Positions 33,711 to 43,458 of a stretch of 64,000 nt of DNA are shown piece after piece. The notes beneath the pieces are model-generated. The model worked only from the letters and a program-made list of their open reading frames with translations. It made no database searches and was not told where the DNA came from. The translations under genes were made by a program, and so were the position numbers. The stretch is from Chryseomicrobium sp. FSL W7-1435 (GTDB lineage: Bacteria; Bacillota; Bacilli; Bacillales_A; Planococcaceae), in NCBI RefSeq assembly GCF_038595005.1, contig NZ_CP151997.1, positions 744,001 to 808,000 of the forward strand, written 5' to 3'. Position 1 is the first letter of the stretch. Every line of letters starts with the position of its first letter.

Positions 33711-35543
33711 TTGGATTCTTTACTAGTTGTATTAATGGTCATTATCTTTTTAGGTATTTTCTCGCAGTGGATTGCCTGGCGTTTTCGCATGCCGGCGATT
33801 GTTATCATGTCGATTGTGGGTTTACTAGTGGGCCCTGTGTTTGGACTTATCAATCCGGAAGCAAGTCTTGGTGACTTGTTCAATCCACTGATTTCACTCG
33901 CAGTCGCTATTATTTTGTTTGAAGGAAGTTTGAACCTAGACTTCCGAGAAGTACGAACATTTAGCAAACCGTTGACCCGAATTGTTACACTCGGAGCATT
34001 TATTGCGTGGATTGCTGGCTCACTTGCAGCTCATTTCCTCGCTGGGTTGTCACTAGAAGTGGCTTTTATAATTGGAGGACTGTTTATAGTCACAGGCCCA
34101 ACAGTTATTTTGCCGCTTCTGCGACAGGCGAAATTAAAGGCACGACCAGCTGCTATCTTGAAATGGGAAGGCATTGTCGTGGATCCATTTGGAGCGCTCC
34201 TTGCCGTTTTCGCCTATGAATTTATCAAATTCGCTGGAGGCACCATTACTCTGGAAGCCTTTTTGTTATTCTTTGGAGCGTCTATATTTGCAACGCTACT
34301 GGGGATTGGGGCAGGCTGGGGACAAGGGAAGATGATGGAGCGAGGGATGGTGCCCGAGTATTTAAAGGCGCCAATGCTATTTGCTGTCGTGCTTCTTGTG
34401 TTCGTCGGTTCAGATATAATCATGCATGAGACAGGGTTGTTAGCTGTAACAGCTATGGGTATTATGATGGCAAACATGCACATCGCATCCATCAACGATA
34501 TTCGCCATTTTAAAGAAAACATTTCAGTCTTATTGATTTCAACAATTTTTGTAATGCTGACGGCATCCCTACAACGAGAAACGCTACTAGCTATCTTTGA
34601 CTGGGGAATCTTATTATTTGTAGCGGCTATGCTATTTGTTGTTCGCCCTTTATCGATTTGGCTAGCAACGATTGGAACAGATCTTCATTGGAAGGAAAAA
34701 ACGCTCATTGGGTGGATTGCACCAAGAGGAATTGTGGCGTTGACGGTATCGGGTTATTTTGCGGGGGTTCTTACGGAAAATGGCTATGAAGATGCCGATA
34801 TTCTAACAGCGTTAACATTTGCGTTAGTATTTTCCACTGTTGTTTTTCATGGTTTTTCAATTGGCTGGTTGGCGAAAAAGCTTGACCTCGCAGCTTCGGA
34901 TCGACCAGGAGTGTTGATTGTGGGAGGAAATGAGTTTAGTGCCAAACTGGGTGAGTCGTTGAAAAACGATGGGGTAGAAACACTGATTGTAGATAATACG
35001 TGGGAGCACCTTCGCTTTGCAAGAAAATTGGATGTACCTACGTATCGTGGGGATATTTTGTCGGAGCAGACCGAATACACTCTAGACTTTGCCCCTTATC
35101 CCGTGATGATTGCAGCCACAGAGACAGATGCTTATAACGCACTCATCACCTCCAACTTTGTTCCTGAAATCGGTCGGGAAATGTTGTTCCAAACGGCTCC
35201 TTATCGTGCGGATAAAGAAGATTATCATCCTTCTCTAGGGGGCATCGTCTTGTTCGATGAGAGCGCTGATATTACTACTTTGGCAAATCGTATTGCACGT
35301 GGACATATTATTCGCAAAACAACTCTGACAGAGAAGTTCTCAGAAGAAGAATACTTGGCGACCCGTCCTGAAGAAAGTTTGATCCTCTACATCAAACGAG
35401 AAGATGGAGCAGTGCTGTTTTGGGCACCTAAGCGAAAGCTTACTTTAAAAACAGGAGACACCATCGTTTCTCTAGCGCCACCGGTCAAGGAAATGGAAAA
35501 AGCGCATAGAAAAGTGGAGCAGGCTCGTTCGGAAACGACATAA
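33711..35543 (+). CDS. Sodium:proton antiporter (CPA1/NhaP type) with C-terminal TrkA-like regions
   Basis: About 610 residues. The first 400 hold about 12-13 membrane segments with typical antiporter sequences: VSLAVAII-like LISLAVAIILFEGSLNL, VTGPTVILPLLRQAKL, GIVVDPFGALLAVFAYE (the ion-binding Asp) and GWIAPRGIVALTVS. A soluble tail follows with a Rossmann/TrkA-N-like part (PGVLIVGGNEFSAKLGESL) and a TrkA-C-like end (TLKTGDTIVSLAPP). The start is uncertain: GTG at 33702 is too near AAAGGAG, TTG at 33711 is well spaced. Expected role: Na+ or K+/H+ exchange and pH control. Confidence 0.8.
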   Translation: MDSLLVVLMVIIFLGIFSQWIAWRFRMPAIVIMSIVGLLVGPVFGLINPEASLGDLFNPLISLAVAIILFEGSLNLDFREVRTFSKPLTRIVTLGAFIAWIAGSLAAHFLAGLSLEVAFIIGGLFIVTGPTVILPLLRQAKLKARPAAILKWEGIVVDPFGALLAVFAYEFIKFAGGTITLEAFLLFFGASIFATLLGIGAGWGQGKMMERGMVPEYLKAPMLFAVVLLVFVGSDIIMHETGLLAVTAMGIMMANMHIASINDIRHFKENISVLLISTIFVMLTASLQRETLLAIFDWGILLFVAAMLFVVRPLSIWLATIGTDLHWKEKTLIGWIAPRGIVALTVSGYFAGVLTENGYEDADILTALTFALVFSTVVFHGFSIGWLAKKLDLAASDRPGVLIVGGNEFSAKLGESLKNDGVETLIVDNTWEHLRFARKLDVPTYRGDILSEQTEYTLDFAPYPVMIAATETDAYNALITSNFVPEIGREMLFQTAPYRADKEDYHPSLGGIVLFDESADITTLANRIARGHIIRKTTLTEKFSEEEYLATRPEESLILYIKREDGAVLFWAPKRKLTLKTGDTIVSLAPPVKEMEKAHRKVEQARSETT

Positions 35544-35618
35544 ACATCAGGCGTGCCTATGAAATGGAACTCATTGTAAGAGATCGGGAAATAATATGGT
35601 AATAGAACTCTATTGGTT

Positions 35619-35744
35619 AGAAAGTTGAGTGGAGTGTAGGGGCTGACTCCAGTGGGATCAAAAGTCGGAACGTGAGACCCCGCAGGAGCTTGCGACGAGG
35701 AGGCTCACGGCGCGCCCACGGAACGCAGCCCCGGAACGGAACTC
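35619..35744 (+). repeat. Intact GACTCC-type intergenic element
   Basis: The unit starts AGAAAGTTGAGTGGAGTG, contains GACTCCAGTGGGATC, the hairpin GTGAGACCCCGCAGGAGC with its partner GAGGAGGCTCAC, and CGGAACGCAGCCCCGGAACG. I recognise this kind of element from intergenic regions of many Bacillales. The hairpin at about 35670-35710 is intact here, unlike the copy at 43 kb. It is followed by a strong terminator. Confidence 0.85.
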
Positions 35745-35757
35745 AATATACACAAAA

Positions 35758-35802
35758 AATCAGCAAGTTCTCTGGAATGCACCCTAGAGAACTTGCTGAT
35801 TT
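35758..35802. terminator. Bidirectional terminator after antiporter gene and GACTCC element
   Basis: AAATCAGCAAGTTCTCT and AGAGAACTTGCTGATTT are perfect 17-bp inverted repeats. It separates the antiporter gene from the convergent topB gene. Confidence 0.85.
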
Positions 35803-35831
35803 CATTTTGTCTGAACCTCTTATTTTTTCAA

Positions 35832-38012
35832 CTATTTATCGAACTTTAAACCTTTTAACGCTTCCGCCAAAGCATTGTTGACAGGCTCATCTTGTTGTTG
35901 TTCTTTCATGAATTTCTGGACACTGCGCTTATCGGCTTTGCCCGTGCCTTGTTGCTTACGACGTGCTTCGAATGCAGATAACTTTTCACGGTGTCCGCAC
36001 TTACACACGAAAATCTGTCCATCGCCTTCGCCACGCAGTTCAAGTTTCTTTTTACACTGTGGACAGCGAGCGTTTGTCACACGGGAGACGTTTTTGCGAT
36101 GCCCACACTCACGGTCTTGGCAGACAAGCATCTTGCCTTTCTTCCCATTGACTTCAAGCATTGGTTTCCCGCAATCCGGACAAGTTTTAGAAGAGACATT
36201 GTCATGCTTGAACTTGGCATCACTAGACTTGATTTCTTGGACAATCTTAACTGTATACTTCTTCATTTCTGTAATAAAAACATCTTTTTTCTTTTTGCCT
36301 GTCGCTATAGCTTCTAGTTGAGTTTCCCATTCAGCAGTCATCTCTGGAGAACGAAGGTCTGAAGGGACCAGGTCTAGAAGTTGCTTGCCTTTAGACGTCA
36401 CGTGCAGATCTTTTCCGCGTTTCTCAATTAAGAAAGAGTTGAACAACTTTTCAATGATATCTGCGCGAGTGGCTACTGTTCCCAGTCCACCAGTTTTCTT
36501 TAAGGTTTCCGCTAATTGTTTGGACGAATCTTCTAAGTAACCAGATGGATTTTCCATGGCACTTAATAAAGTTGCCTCTGTAAAACGTGCAGGAGGCTTT
36601 GTTTGTCCAGACGTTTGGCGCACGTAATCAATTGTGAGTTTCTGACCCTTTTCGAGTTTTGGTAGACGTTGTTCCGCTACATCCTCGTCATCCTCATCTT
36701 GCAAATGCATCACTTCATGCCAGCCTTCTTGAAGAACTGTCTTTCCTTTAGCGACGAACTCTTCTGGGCCCACTTTTGTGACAACTGTTAATTGCTCAAA
36801 TTCATGAGCTGGAAGTAAGACAGCTAAGAAGCGTTTAACGACAAGGTCATAGATTTTTCGTTCTTTATCATTCATAGCACTCAGATTGACCGTTTCTTCA
36901 GTTGGGATAATGGCGTGATGATCCGATACTTTGGCATCGTTTACAAATGAACTTGAGGCTTTAATTGGTTTAGTTAAAATCTTATTGGCCACCGAACGGT
37001 AATCGCTAACGGCACAAGCTTTCAAGCGTTCAGAAAGTGTCGGCACGATATCGCTAGACAGGTAGCGTGAATCTGTTCTTGGGTACGTCAATACTTTGTG
37101 CTGCTCATAAAGCTTTTGCATGGTGCTCAGGGTTTCCTTGGCGGAGAAGCCATAGCGCTTGTTGGCATCTCGTTGAAGTTCTGTTAAGTCATAAAGAGCA
37201 GGAGAATACGTTTTCTTTTTCTTCACATCAAGTGAGGAAATGATGGCTTCTTTCGATTCTGCAGCATCCACGAGCTGTGTGATTTTAGCTGCATCAAATG
37301 ATCGGCTTGCTCCAGATTTCGCGTCACGCCAAGTCAGGGTCAAGCCCTCTTTTGTCATAGCTTGTATGCCGTAATACGTTTTTGGAGTAAACTTTTTAAT
37401 CTCTTCTTCTCGAGCGGCAATAATAGCGACAGTCGGTGTCTGTACCCGCCCGGCTGAAAGTTGTGCATTAAAGCGTGTAGTAAGGGCACGTGTTGCATTC
37501 AGGCCCACATACCAGTCTGCTTCAGAACGAGCGACTGCGGCGTGGAAAAGATTTTCGTATTTTTGACCAGGTTGGAGCTTGGCAAAACCATCTTTGATGG
37601 CTTTGTCGGTGACAGAAGAAATCCATAAACGTTGAGTCGGCTTTTTTCCGTTGACCTTCGCAAATATCCACCGTGCAACGAGCTCACCTTCACGCCCGGC
37701 ATCGGTTGCGATGATCCAGCCATCAACGTCTTTTCGTTCTAGTTGAGATTTGACTGCGTAAAATTGCTTGCTGGATTGACGAATGACCGTCAATTTCAAT
37801 TTTTCCGGCATCATAGGGAGGTCTTCTAAATTCCACGACTTGTATTTGGTGTCATAGGTCTCAGGGTCTGCAAGTGTGACCAAATGGCCGAGCGCCCACG
37901 TGACGATATACTTGTCACCTTCTAAAAAGCCGTTTCCTTTTTTCGTGCACTTTAGGACACGCGCGATGTCACGGGCAACAGATGGTTTTTCTGCTAAAAC
38001 TACTTTTTTCAT
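35832..38012 (-). CDS. topB: DNA topoisomerase III
   Basis: 726 residues, full-length type IA topoisomerase. Toprim domain: KKVVLAEKPSVARDIARVL and TDAGREGELVARWI (acidic Mg2+ residues). The active-site Tyr is in KVLTYPRTDSRYLSSDI, and SAGRVQTPTVAIIAAREEEI is the conserved central block. C-terminal zinc-ribbon-like segments have paired Cys: CPDCGKPM with CQDRECGH, and CPQCKK with CKCG. It decatenates DNA at replication and recombination intermediates. Monocistronic. Confidence 0.9.
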   Translation of the reverse strand: MKKVVLAEKPSVARDIARVLKCTKKGNGFLEGDKYIVTWALGHLVTLADPETYDTKYKSWNLEDLPMMPEKLKLTVIRQSSKQFYAVKSQLERKDVDGWIIATDAGREGELVARWIFAKVNGKKPTQRLWISSVTDKAIKDGFAKLQPGQKYENLFHAAVARSEADWYVGLNATRALTTRFNAQLSAGRVQTPTVAIIAAREEEIKKFTPKTYYGIQAMTKEGLTLTWRDAKSGASRSFDAAKITQLVDAAESKEAIISSLDVKKKKTYSPALYDLTELQRDANKRYGFSAKETLSTMQKLYEQHKVLTYPRTDSRYLSSDIVPTLSERLKACAVSDYRSVANKILTKPIKASSSFVNDAKVSDHHAIIPTEETVNLSAMNDKERKIYDLVVKRFLAVLLPAHEFEQLTVVTKVGPEEFVAKGKTVLQEGWHEVMHLQDEDDEDVAEQRLPKLEKGQKLTIDYVRQTSGQTKPPARFTEATLLSAMENPSGYLEDSSKQLAETLKKTGGLGTVATRADIIEKLFNSFLIEKRGKDLHVTSKGKQLLDLVPSDLRSPEMTAEWETQLEAIATGKKKKDVFITEMKKYTVKIVQEIKSSDAKFKHDNVSSKTCPDCGKPMLEVNGKKGKMLVCQDRECGHRKNVSRVTNARCPQCKKKLELRGEGDGQIFVCKCGHREKLSAFEARRKQQGTGKADKRSVQKFMKEQQQDEPVNNALAEALKGLKFDK

Positions 38013-38109
38013 ACGGTAATCTCTCCTTCATGTGTCCCTATCTTACCATATCAGAGGCTTGACCTCATGTCGTATACTTAGAGGAGTGAGTGAGAAAGAA
38101 GGGGTATGT

Positions 38110-38760
38110 GTGAAAAAGAATTACGTCGTGCGCTGGAGTGTCTATATAATTGGCCTCTTGTTGATGGCGCTAGGTATAACACTGACGATTAAAGGGAATT
38201 ATTTAGGAATCGGACCGTGGGAGGTGTTGCACGTCGCGTTGTTCCAATTGTTAGGGTTGACGATTGGCACATGGTCGATACTTGTGGGGTTCCTGCTCAT
38301 CTTGATTGTCGGCTTCATTGAAAAACGGTTCCCGCTTCTCGGGACATGGCTGAACATCTTGCTGATCGGCGCATTCATTGATGTCTACAACTGGTTGCTT
38401 CCTGATCCAGAGTCTATCGTGGTACAAACGGTGGTATTTGTTATCGGAATTATTGTGATGGGTATTGGAGCTGGTACATACGTCGCTGCACGTGTCGGAG
38501 CTGGTCCTCGCGACTCGATTATGATGATGCTTGTCGAAAAGACAGGGGCCAAGGTGAAGACGGTCAGGACCTCTATGGAGATGGGTGTTGCCTTTCTAGG
38601 ATGGCTACTTGGCGGGCCTCTTGGAGTGGGGACACTGTTGATTGCTTTTGGACTGGGTCAACTTGTCCACTACACGTTGCCGGCTGTTGAAAAGCTCATC
38701 GAGAAGCTTTCTGGAGAAGACTTCGATGTGAAGGTAAAGGCAAAACCGAGCATTAAATGA
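38110..38760 (+). CDS. YczE/YyaS/YitT family membrane protein
   Basis: 216 residues with five to six membrane segments: YIIGLLLMALGITLTIKGNY, GLTIGTWSILVGFLLILIVG, WLNILLIGAFIDVYNWLLP and GIIVMGIGAGTYVAARVG. The pattern LGIGPWEVLHVAL and GAGPRDSIMMML is characteristic of the YczE group, which in B. subtilis affects surfactin-type peptide synthesis in an unexplained way. An open frame runs from 38032, but the GTG at 38110 behind GAAGGGG begins the natural VKKNYVVRW N-terminus. Confidence 0.75.
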   Translation: MKKNYVVRWSVYIIGLLLMALGITLTIKGNYLGIGPWEVLHVALFQLLGLTIGTWSILVGFLLILIVGFIEKRFPLLGTWLNILLIGAFIDVYNWLLPDPESIVVQTVVFVIGIIVMGIGAGTYVAARVGAGPRDSIMMMLVEKTGAKVKTVRTSMEMGVAFLGWLLGGPLGVGTLLIAFGLGQLVHYTLPAVEKLIEKLSGEDFDVKVKAKPSIK

Positions 38761-38808
38761 TACACTACTAGTGAATCGTTTAATTCCAGTCAGGAAAGGA
38801 AGAAAAAC

Positions 38809-39999
38809 ATGTCAAAATCACTTGATACCTTTTTAGAGAAAAATTTAAATGAACTAAAAGAGCAAGGTCTTTACAACGAGATCGATCCGGTTGAAGGTCC
38901 TAACGGCGCCATCATCACAATCGGCGGAAAAGAATTAATCAACTTGTCCTCTAACAACTACTTAGGGCTTGCGACAAACGATGAGTTAAAACGCATCGCA
39001 AAAGAAGCGACAGATAAATACGGCGTAGGAGCAGGTGCTGTTCGTACAATCAACGGAACACTTGACCTTCACGTGAAGCTAGAAGAGAAGCTGGCTGAGT
39101 TCAAAGGCACAGAAGCAGCCATCTCTTATCAATCTGGTTTTAACTGCAACATGGCCGCTATCTCGGGTGTGATGGACAAAAACGATGCGATTTTATCGGA
39201 TCAATTGAACCACGCTTCCATCATCGATGGTTGCCGTCTGTCTCGCGCGAAAATCATTGCTTACAATCACAACGATATGGACGATCTTCGTGCAAAAGCA
39301 AAGGCTGCGAAAGAGTCAGGTCTTTACAACAAAATCATGGTTATCACAGATGGCGTGTTCTCAATGGACGGCGATCTTGCAAAACTTCCTGAAATCGTGG
39401 AAATCGCACGCGAATTCGACCTTATCACTTATGTGGATGACGCACACGGATCAGGCGTTATGGGTAAAGGAAAAGGGACTGTGAAGCATTTCGGTCTTGA
39501 AAAAGAGATCGACTTCCAAATCGGGACGTTATCAAAAGCAATCGGTGTCGTCGGTGGTTACGTAGCCGGTTCAAAACAACTGATTGACTGGTTGAAAGTA
39601 CGCTCACGTCCATTCTTGTTCTCTACAGCTCTTCCACCAGGGGACGTTGCAGCCATCACAGCAGCTATTCAAATGCTAATTGACTCGACTGAACTTCATG
39701 ACAAGCTGTGGGACAATGGGAACTACTTGAAAGCGGGCCTTGAAAAACTTGGCTTTGACATCGGTCACTCAGAAACACCAATCACTCCAACCATCATTGG
39801 AGACGAGAAGCTGACTCAACAATTCTCGAAACGTTTGGCTGAAGAAGGCGTGTATGCAAAATCAATCGTCTTCCCAACTGTTCCAAAAGGTACTGGCCGC
39901 GTGCGCAATATGCCAACAGCTGCTCACACGAAACAAATGCTCGACGACGCTTTGGTAATTTACGAGAAGGTCGGCAAAGAGCTTGGCGTGATTAACTAA
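38809..39999 (+). CDS. kbl: Glycine C-acetyltransferase (2-amino-3-ketobutyrate CoA ligase)
   Basis: 396 residues, alpha-oxoamine synthase family. [57 protein letters not shown] and the PLP lysine in [15 protein letters not shown] are all present. It splits 2-amino-3-ketobutyrate with CoA into glycine and acetyl-CoA. The threonine 3-dehydrogenase gene that makes its substrate follows, though separated by 450 bases with a terminator and a promoter, so the two are probably transcribed separately. Start behind AGGAAAGGAAG. Confidence 0.9.
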   Translation: MSKSLDTFLEKNLNELKEQGLYNEIDPVEGPNGAIITIGGKELINLSSNNYLGLATNDELKRIAKEATDKYGVGAGAVRTINGTLDLHVKLEEKLAEFKGTEAAISYQSGFNCNMAAISGVMDKNDAILSDQLNHASIIDGCRLSRAKIIAYNHNDMDDLRAKAKAAKESGLYNKIMVITDGVFSMDGDLAKLPEIVEIAREFDLITYVDDAHGSGVMGKGKGTVKHFGLEKEIDFQIGTLSKAIGVVGGYVAGSKQLIDWLKVRSRPFLFSTALPPGDVAAITAAIQMLIDSTELHDKLWDNGNYLKAGLEKLGFDIGHSETPITPTIIGDEKLTQQFSKRLAEEGVYAKSIVFPTVPKGTGRVRNMPTAAHTKQMLDDALVIYEKVGKELGVIN

Positions 40000-40010
40000 A
40001 TACGTATTTG

Positions 40011-40055
40011 AAACCCTGCGCTTGGAGAGATGTATCTCTCAGGCGCGGGGTTTTT
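40011..40055 (+). terminator. Rho-independent terminator after kbl
   Basis: AAACCCTGCGC with inner GAGAGAT pairs with ATCTCTC and GCGCGGGGTTT, followed by TTTTT. Confidence 0.9.
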
Positions 40056-40189
40056 GTGCTTATGAGATAGAGGGGGGAGTGGAATTAGTTTTCATAAAAC
40101 GACTGAGTGGATAAACCCCAAGCGACCCAAGCCCTTGCTAGAAACATCTTGAGAAATATTAGGGTTTAGGCTCTAAATTAGTTTCCATA

Positions 40190-40320
40190 ATATCAGCAAC
40201 GTCATAATGGCGACAGCTAACGTCATAAAGGAGCGAGTTAATGTACTAATGGAAGCCGCTAACGTCACAATCAGCCAAGTTAATGTACTAATCAACTTGG
40301 TAGTGTGCTAAAGTCAATGC
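40190..40320 (+). repeat. Degenerate 21-bp direct repeats upstream of tdh
   Basis: Five successive blocks of exactly 21 bases can be read: AACGTCATAATGGCGACAGC(T), AACGTCATAAAGGAGCGAGT(T), AATGTACTAATGGAAGCCGC(T), AACGTCACAATCAGCCAAGT(T), AATGTACTAATCAACTTGGT(A), then a decayed GTGTGCTAAAG block. The core is AAYGTMMTAAT. The rest of the kbl-tdh gap (40056-40190) shows nothing else I recognise. A related set of blocks is found at about 55770-55850. Confidence 0.7.
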
Positions 40321-40338
40321 GTTCGTCACATCTTAGTA

Positions 40339-40367
40339 TTGTATCTCTGAAAAGAACATATTATAAT
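40339..40367 (+). promoter_or_regulatory. Predicted sigma-A promoter for tdh
   Basis: TTGTAT, 17 bases, TATAAT. It lies 89 bases before the tdh start and directly after the 21-bp repeats. Confidence 0.55.
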
Positions 40368-40455
40368 AGCTAGTGTAAAAACATACGTATATCAACGTCT
40401 TATACTACTATAATGTACTTTCCAAAAATACAACTGTAAATGAGGAGCGAAAACC

Positions 40456-41409
40456 ATGAAGAAAATCATGATTACCGGAGCCCTTGGTCAAATCGGCTCA
40501 GAGCTTATCACCAAGCTTCGCAAAGAGTATGGCACCGACAATGTACTTGCTACAGACATTCGTCGAATTGAGAGCCCAATCGTGGAAGAAGGGCCTTTTG
40601 AAATTTTAGATGTAACGAACGCAGAAGAAATGCACCGCATTGCGAAGGACTTTGGTGCGGACACAATGATGCATATGGCGGCACTTCTTTCGGCTACAGC
40701 TGAAGCGAAACCATTGCTTGCTTGGAACATCAACATGGGTGGCCTTGTCAATGCACTTGAAGTGGCTCGTGAAGAGGGCATGCAATTCTTCACGCCAAGT
40801 TCTATCGGCGCATTCGGTCCTTCGACACCTAAAGTGAATACACCACAAGACACTTTGCAACGTCCAACAACTATGTACGGCGTCAATAAAGTATCCGGGG
40901 AACTTCTTTGTGATTACTACTTCCAAAAGTTCGGTGTGGATACACGCGGCGTTCGTTTCCCAGGGTTGATTTCGTATGCGACTTTGCCAGGTGGCGGGAC
41001 AACAGACTACGCAGTAGACATTTACTATAAAGCGTTAGAGGAAGGGACTTACACTTCTTACATCGACAAAGGCACATTCATGGACATGATGTATATGCCA
41101 GATGCCCTGCAAGCAATCGTTGATCTGATGGAAGCTGACCCTACTAAATTGCTGCACCGGAATGCGTTCAACGTAACGGCGATGAGCTTTGATCCGGAAA
41201 TGTTGGCAGCTTCGATTCGCAAGGAACTTCCAGACTTTACATTGAACTACGAAGTAGACCCGGTTCGCCAAGCGATTGCGAATAGCTGGCCTGATTCTAT
41301 TGATGCAACGGCAGCTCGTGACGAATGGGGCTTTAAAGCGCAGTTCGACCTAGATGCGATGACACGCGACATGCTTAAGCAACTACGTGCAAAACAACAA
41401 CTCGTTTAA
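40456..41409 (+). CDS. tdh: L-threonine 3-dehydrogenase, short-chain epimerase-like type
   Basis: 317 residues of the extended short-chain dehydrogenase family. The NAD motif is [12 protein letters not shown], the active site [15 protein letters not shown] (Tyr and Lys), and [29 protein letters not shown] is the typical substrate-domain block of the epimerase-like threonine dehydrogenases. It oxidises threonine to 2-amino-3-ketobutyrate, the substrate of kbl just upstream. Start behind GAGGAGCG. Confidence 0.85.
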   Translation: MKKIMITGALGQIGSELITKLRKEYGTDNVLATDIRRIESPIVEEGPFEILDVTNAEEMHRIAKDFGADTMMHMAALLSATAEAKPLLAWNINMGGLVNALEVAREEGMQFFTPSSIGAFGPSTPKVNTPQDTLQRPTTMYGVNKVSGELLCDYYFQKFGVDTRGVRFPGLISYATLPGGGTTDYAVDIYYKALEEGTYTSYIDKGTFMDMMYMPDALQAIVDLMEADPTKLLHRNAFNVTAMSFDPEMLAASIRKELPDFTLNYEVDPVRQAIANSWPDSIDATAARDEWGFKAQFDLDAMTRDMLKQLRAKQQLV

Positions 41410-41412
41410 CTA

Positions 41413-41446
41413 AAAAAGGGGCTCCTCATTTTTGAGGAGCCTCTTT
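41413..41446. terminator. Bidirectional terminator between tdh and yjiH-like genes
   Basis: AGGGGCTCCTCA pairs with TGAGGAGCCTCT around a T-rich loop, with A- and T-tracts outside. Confidence 0.85.
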
Positions 41447-41449
41447 GTG

Positions 41450-42796
41450 TTAGAACAAAATATGAGCAACGACAGCGATGATCGGGAAAGCAATCAACGT
41501 ACGCAGTAAGAAAATAACTAGTAAGTCTTTAAAGTTAACTGGAATCTTCGAGCCAAGTAATAGCCCACCGACTTCAGACATGTAGATTAACTGAGTAACC
41601 GACATAGTAGCAATGAAGAAACGAGTCATTTCTGATTCGATACTCGCTCCTAAAATTGCCGGTAAGAACATATCTGCAAATCCAACAACGATCGTTGCAG
41701 CAGCTTCAGAAGCCTCTGGAAGTCCAGCAAGCATCAACAGCGGTTCAAAAGGTTTTCCTAAAATCGTAAAGATAGGTGTGAATTCAGCGAGCATTAGGGC
41801 AGTAGTACCAAAAGCTAGTACGACTGGTGCCACGCCGATATACATATCCGCTACGGTTTTCAATCCGTCTTTAAAGAACTTTGAGACAGAACGGTTAGCG
41901 TCCGCTTTTTTCAAAGCGTTCTCAAGACCATAAGAAACGACCGAATGATGAGCAGGAAGCTCCTCACGAGTCAAGTCAAGCGGTGTGTCATCTTTATACG
42001 TCTCGGGTTTCCCACGAAGTGGGTAAATGCGAGGCATAATCAGGGCAAGAACAATTCCTGCAAAAACGACGGTTGCATAGAACGGTAAGAAGTAAGAGCC
42101 TAAACCGACTTCTTCAATAACGACGATACTGAATGTGATTGACACGACAGAGAAAGTCGTTCCGATGATAGCCGCTTCTTTCTTCGTGTAGAAACCTTCT
42201 TCGTATTGGCGTGCCGTCAATAATACACCAATTGTTCCATCACCTACCCAAGAAGTGACAGCATCGACTGCTGAACGCCCCGGAAGTCCGAATAAAGGAC
42301 GCATCACTTTAACCAGTAGCGCTCCAAAGAATTCAAGTAAACCGAAGTTCAAGAGCAGTGGTAATAAAAGACCTGCAAAGAGGAAGATGGTGAATAGGAA
42401 TGACACCAATCCTTCATTAGGTTCTAATAATAGTCCACCTGTGTATTCGTTCCAAACAGGCTCAGGGCCGATTTGGAAAATGATCATAATGGCATAAACA
42501 AGGGCGACAAGACGCACGACTAGCCAAAACGGCGTGACTTTGAATAGACCCGATGCAAATGAATCATCCTTAGGGCGAGCCATGAAAAGCAGTGAACCGA
42601 TTGCTGCAATCGCAACAGTGGCAAGTGCAATCCATTGAATGAATGGGGCTAACCAACCAGAGAGCACATTAGCAAACGAAGCGATAGGCACGCGCATCGT
42701 GTCTCCATCTGGAAGTGGAATCATGAATAATACTACACCCACGATGGAAGGAATTAAAAACAGTAACCATGTGGAAAGAGAAAATTTCTTTTTCAT
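41450..42796 (-). CDS. YjiH family membrane protein with nucleoside-recognition (GATE) domain
   Basis: 448 residues, about ten membrane segments. GATE-type sequences are visible, such as PLFGLPGRSAVDAVTSWVGDGTIGVLLT and VGFADMFLPAILGAS. An N-terminal part (FLIPSIVGVVLFMIPLPDG) is typical of YjiH proteins. It is presumably a transporter; the substrate is unknown. It runs opposite to tdh and has a cre-like sequence upstream. Confidence 0.75.
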   Translation of the reverse strand: MKKKFSLSTWLLFLIPSIVGVVLFMIPLPDGDTMRVPIASFANVLSGWLAPFIQWIALATVAIAAIGSLLFMARPKDDSFASGLFKVTPFWLVVRLVALVYAIMIIFQIGPEPVWNEYTGGLLLEPNEGLVSFLFTIFLFAGLLLPLLLNFGLLEFFGALLVKVMRPLFGLPGRSAVDAVTSWVGDGTIGVLLTARQYEEGFYTKKEAAIIGTTFSVVSITFSIVVIEEVGLGSYFLPFYATVVFAGIVLALIMPRIYPLRGKPETYKDDTPLDLTREELPAHHSVVSYGLENALKKADANRSVSKFFKDGLKTVADMYIGVAPVVLAFGTTALMLAEFTPIFTILGKPFEPLLMLAGLPEASEAAATIVVGFADMFLPAILGASIESEMTRFFIATMSVTQLIYMSEVGGLLLGSKIPVNFKDLLVIFLLRTLIAFPIIAVVAHILF

Positions 42797-42848
42797 AGGG
42801 AGTCTCCTTTATGTAATTAACTACGGCGAAACCGTGAACTTATCATAC

Positions 42849-42862
42849 GAAAAGCGCTTACA
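42849..42862 (-). promoter_or_regulatory. Imperfect cre-like site upstream of the YjiH gene
   Basis: Read on the gene strand, TGTAAGCGCTTTTC matches the cre consensus except for the last two bases. It lies about 55 bases before the start codon. The rest of 42863-43090 is AT-rich, with nothing else recognised. Confidence 0.4.
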
Positions 42863-43200
42863 CTTGTCGATGTAAGATTTTGTAAAGCAGGCGAAAAAAC
42901 GCTTGTTTTGAAGGTGATTTAGCCAGTTTAGCGATTTAAGTTAGTAAAATAGAACTATTTTGTTTATTCGCTCTATTCAATTTATATACAGCCTTCGCAG
43001 AATAATTTGCATAATGTTGTATGAATATTCGAAAATTATGCATAAAGTATTTGGCAATACAAGTCACTCTAAATTAATCAGAAAAAATAAAAAGAAGAGG
43101 CTGGGACAAAACATAATAATAGAGCTCATTAGTTAGAAAGTTGAGTGGAGTGTAGGGGTTGACTCCAGTGGGATCAAAAGTCGGAATGTGAGACCCCTCT

Positions 43201-43320
43201 TAGATGTGGAGAACGTCACGCTAGAAAGTCCGAGAAAATCAGGCGTGCCAAGTGAGGCGCTCTTGGCCTCGGTTGGTGCGACTGCTTTTGGAGCGTCTTT
43301 CTGACGTTCGCAACTCGATT
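43201..43320 (+). repeat. TAGATG palindromic repeat, subtype A, inserted in a GACTCC element
   Basis: A 120 bp unit from TAGATGTGGAGAACGTC to GACGTTCGCAACTCGATT, nearly identical to the units of the 12 kb array. Arms as there. Confidence 0.9.
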
Positions 43321-43388
43321 CTATTGAGTTATAAACACAGCGCGCCCGCGGAACGCAGCCCCGGAACGGAACTCGAAATACATGAAAA

Positions 43389-43432
43389 ATCAGCAAATTC
43401 TCTGGAATTCAACCTAGAGAACTTGCTGATTT
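43389..43432. terminator. Bidirectional terminator before bshB2
   Basis: AATCAGCAAATTCTCT and AGAGAACTTGCTGATT are inverted repeats with one mismatch, the same hairpin type as at 35758. Confidence 0.8.
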
Positions 43433-43458
43433 ATTTTGTCCCAACCGCATCCAATTAG

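Larger units (their letters stand above)
43095..43446 (+). repeat. Composite: AAGAGGCTGGGAC arms enclosing a GACTCC element interrupted by a TAGATG unit
   Basis: Outer arms AAGAGGCTGGGACAAAAC (43095-43112) and TTTTGTCCCAACC (43434-43446) are inverted. Inside, the GACTCC element runs from 43137 to GTGAGACCC, then a complete TAGATG unit (43201-43320) with short flanks CTCT and CTATTGAGTTATAAACACAG replaces the 30-base hairpin seen intact at 35.67 kb. The element resumes at CGCGCCCGCGGAACGCAGCC. The terminator at 43389-43432 closes it. Confidence 0.85.
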
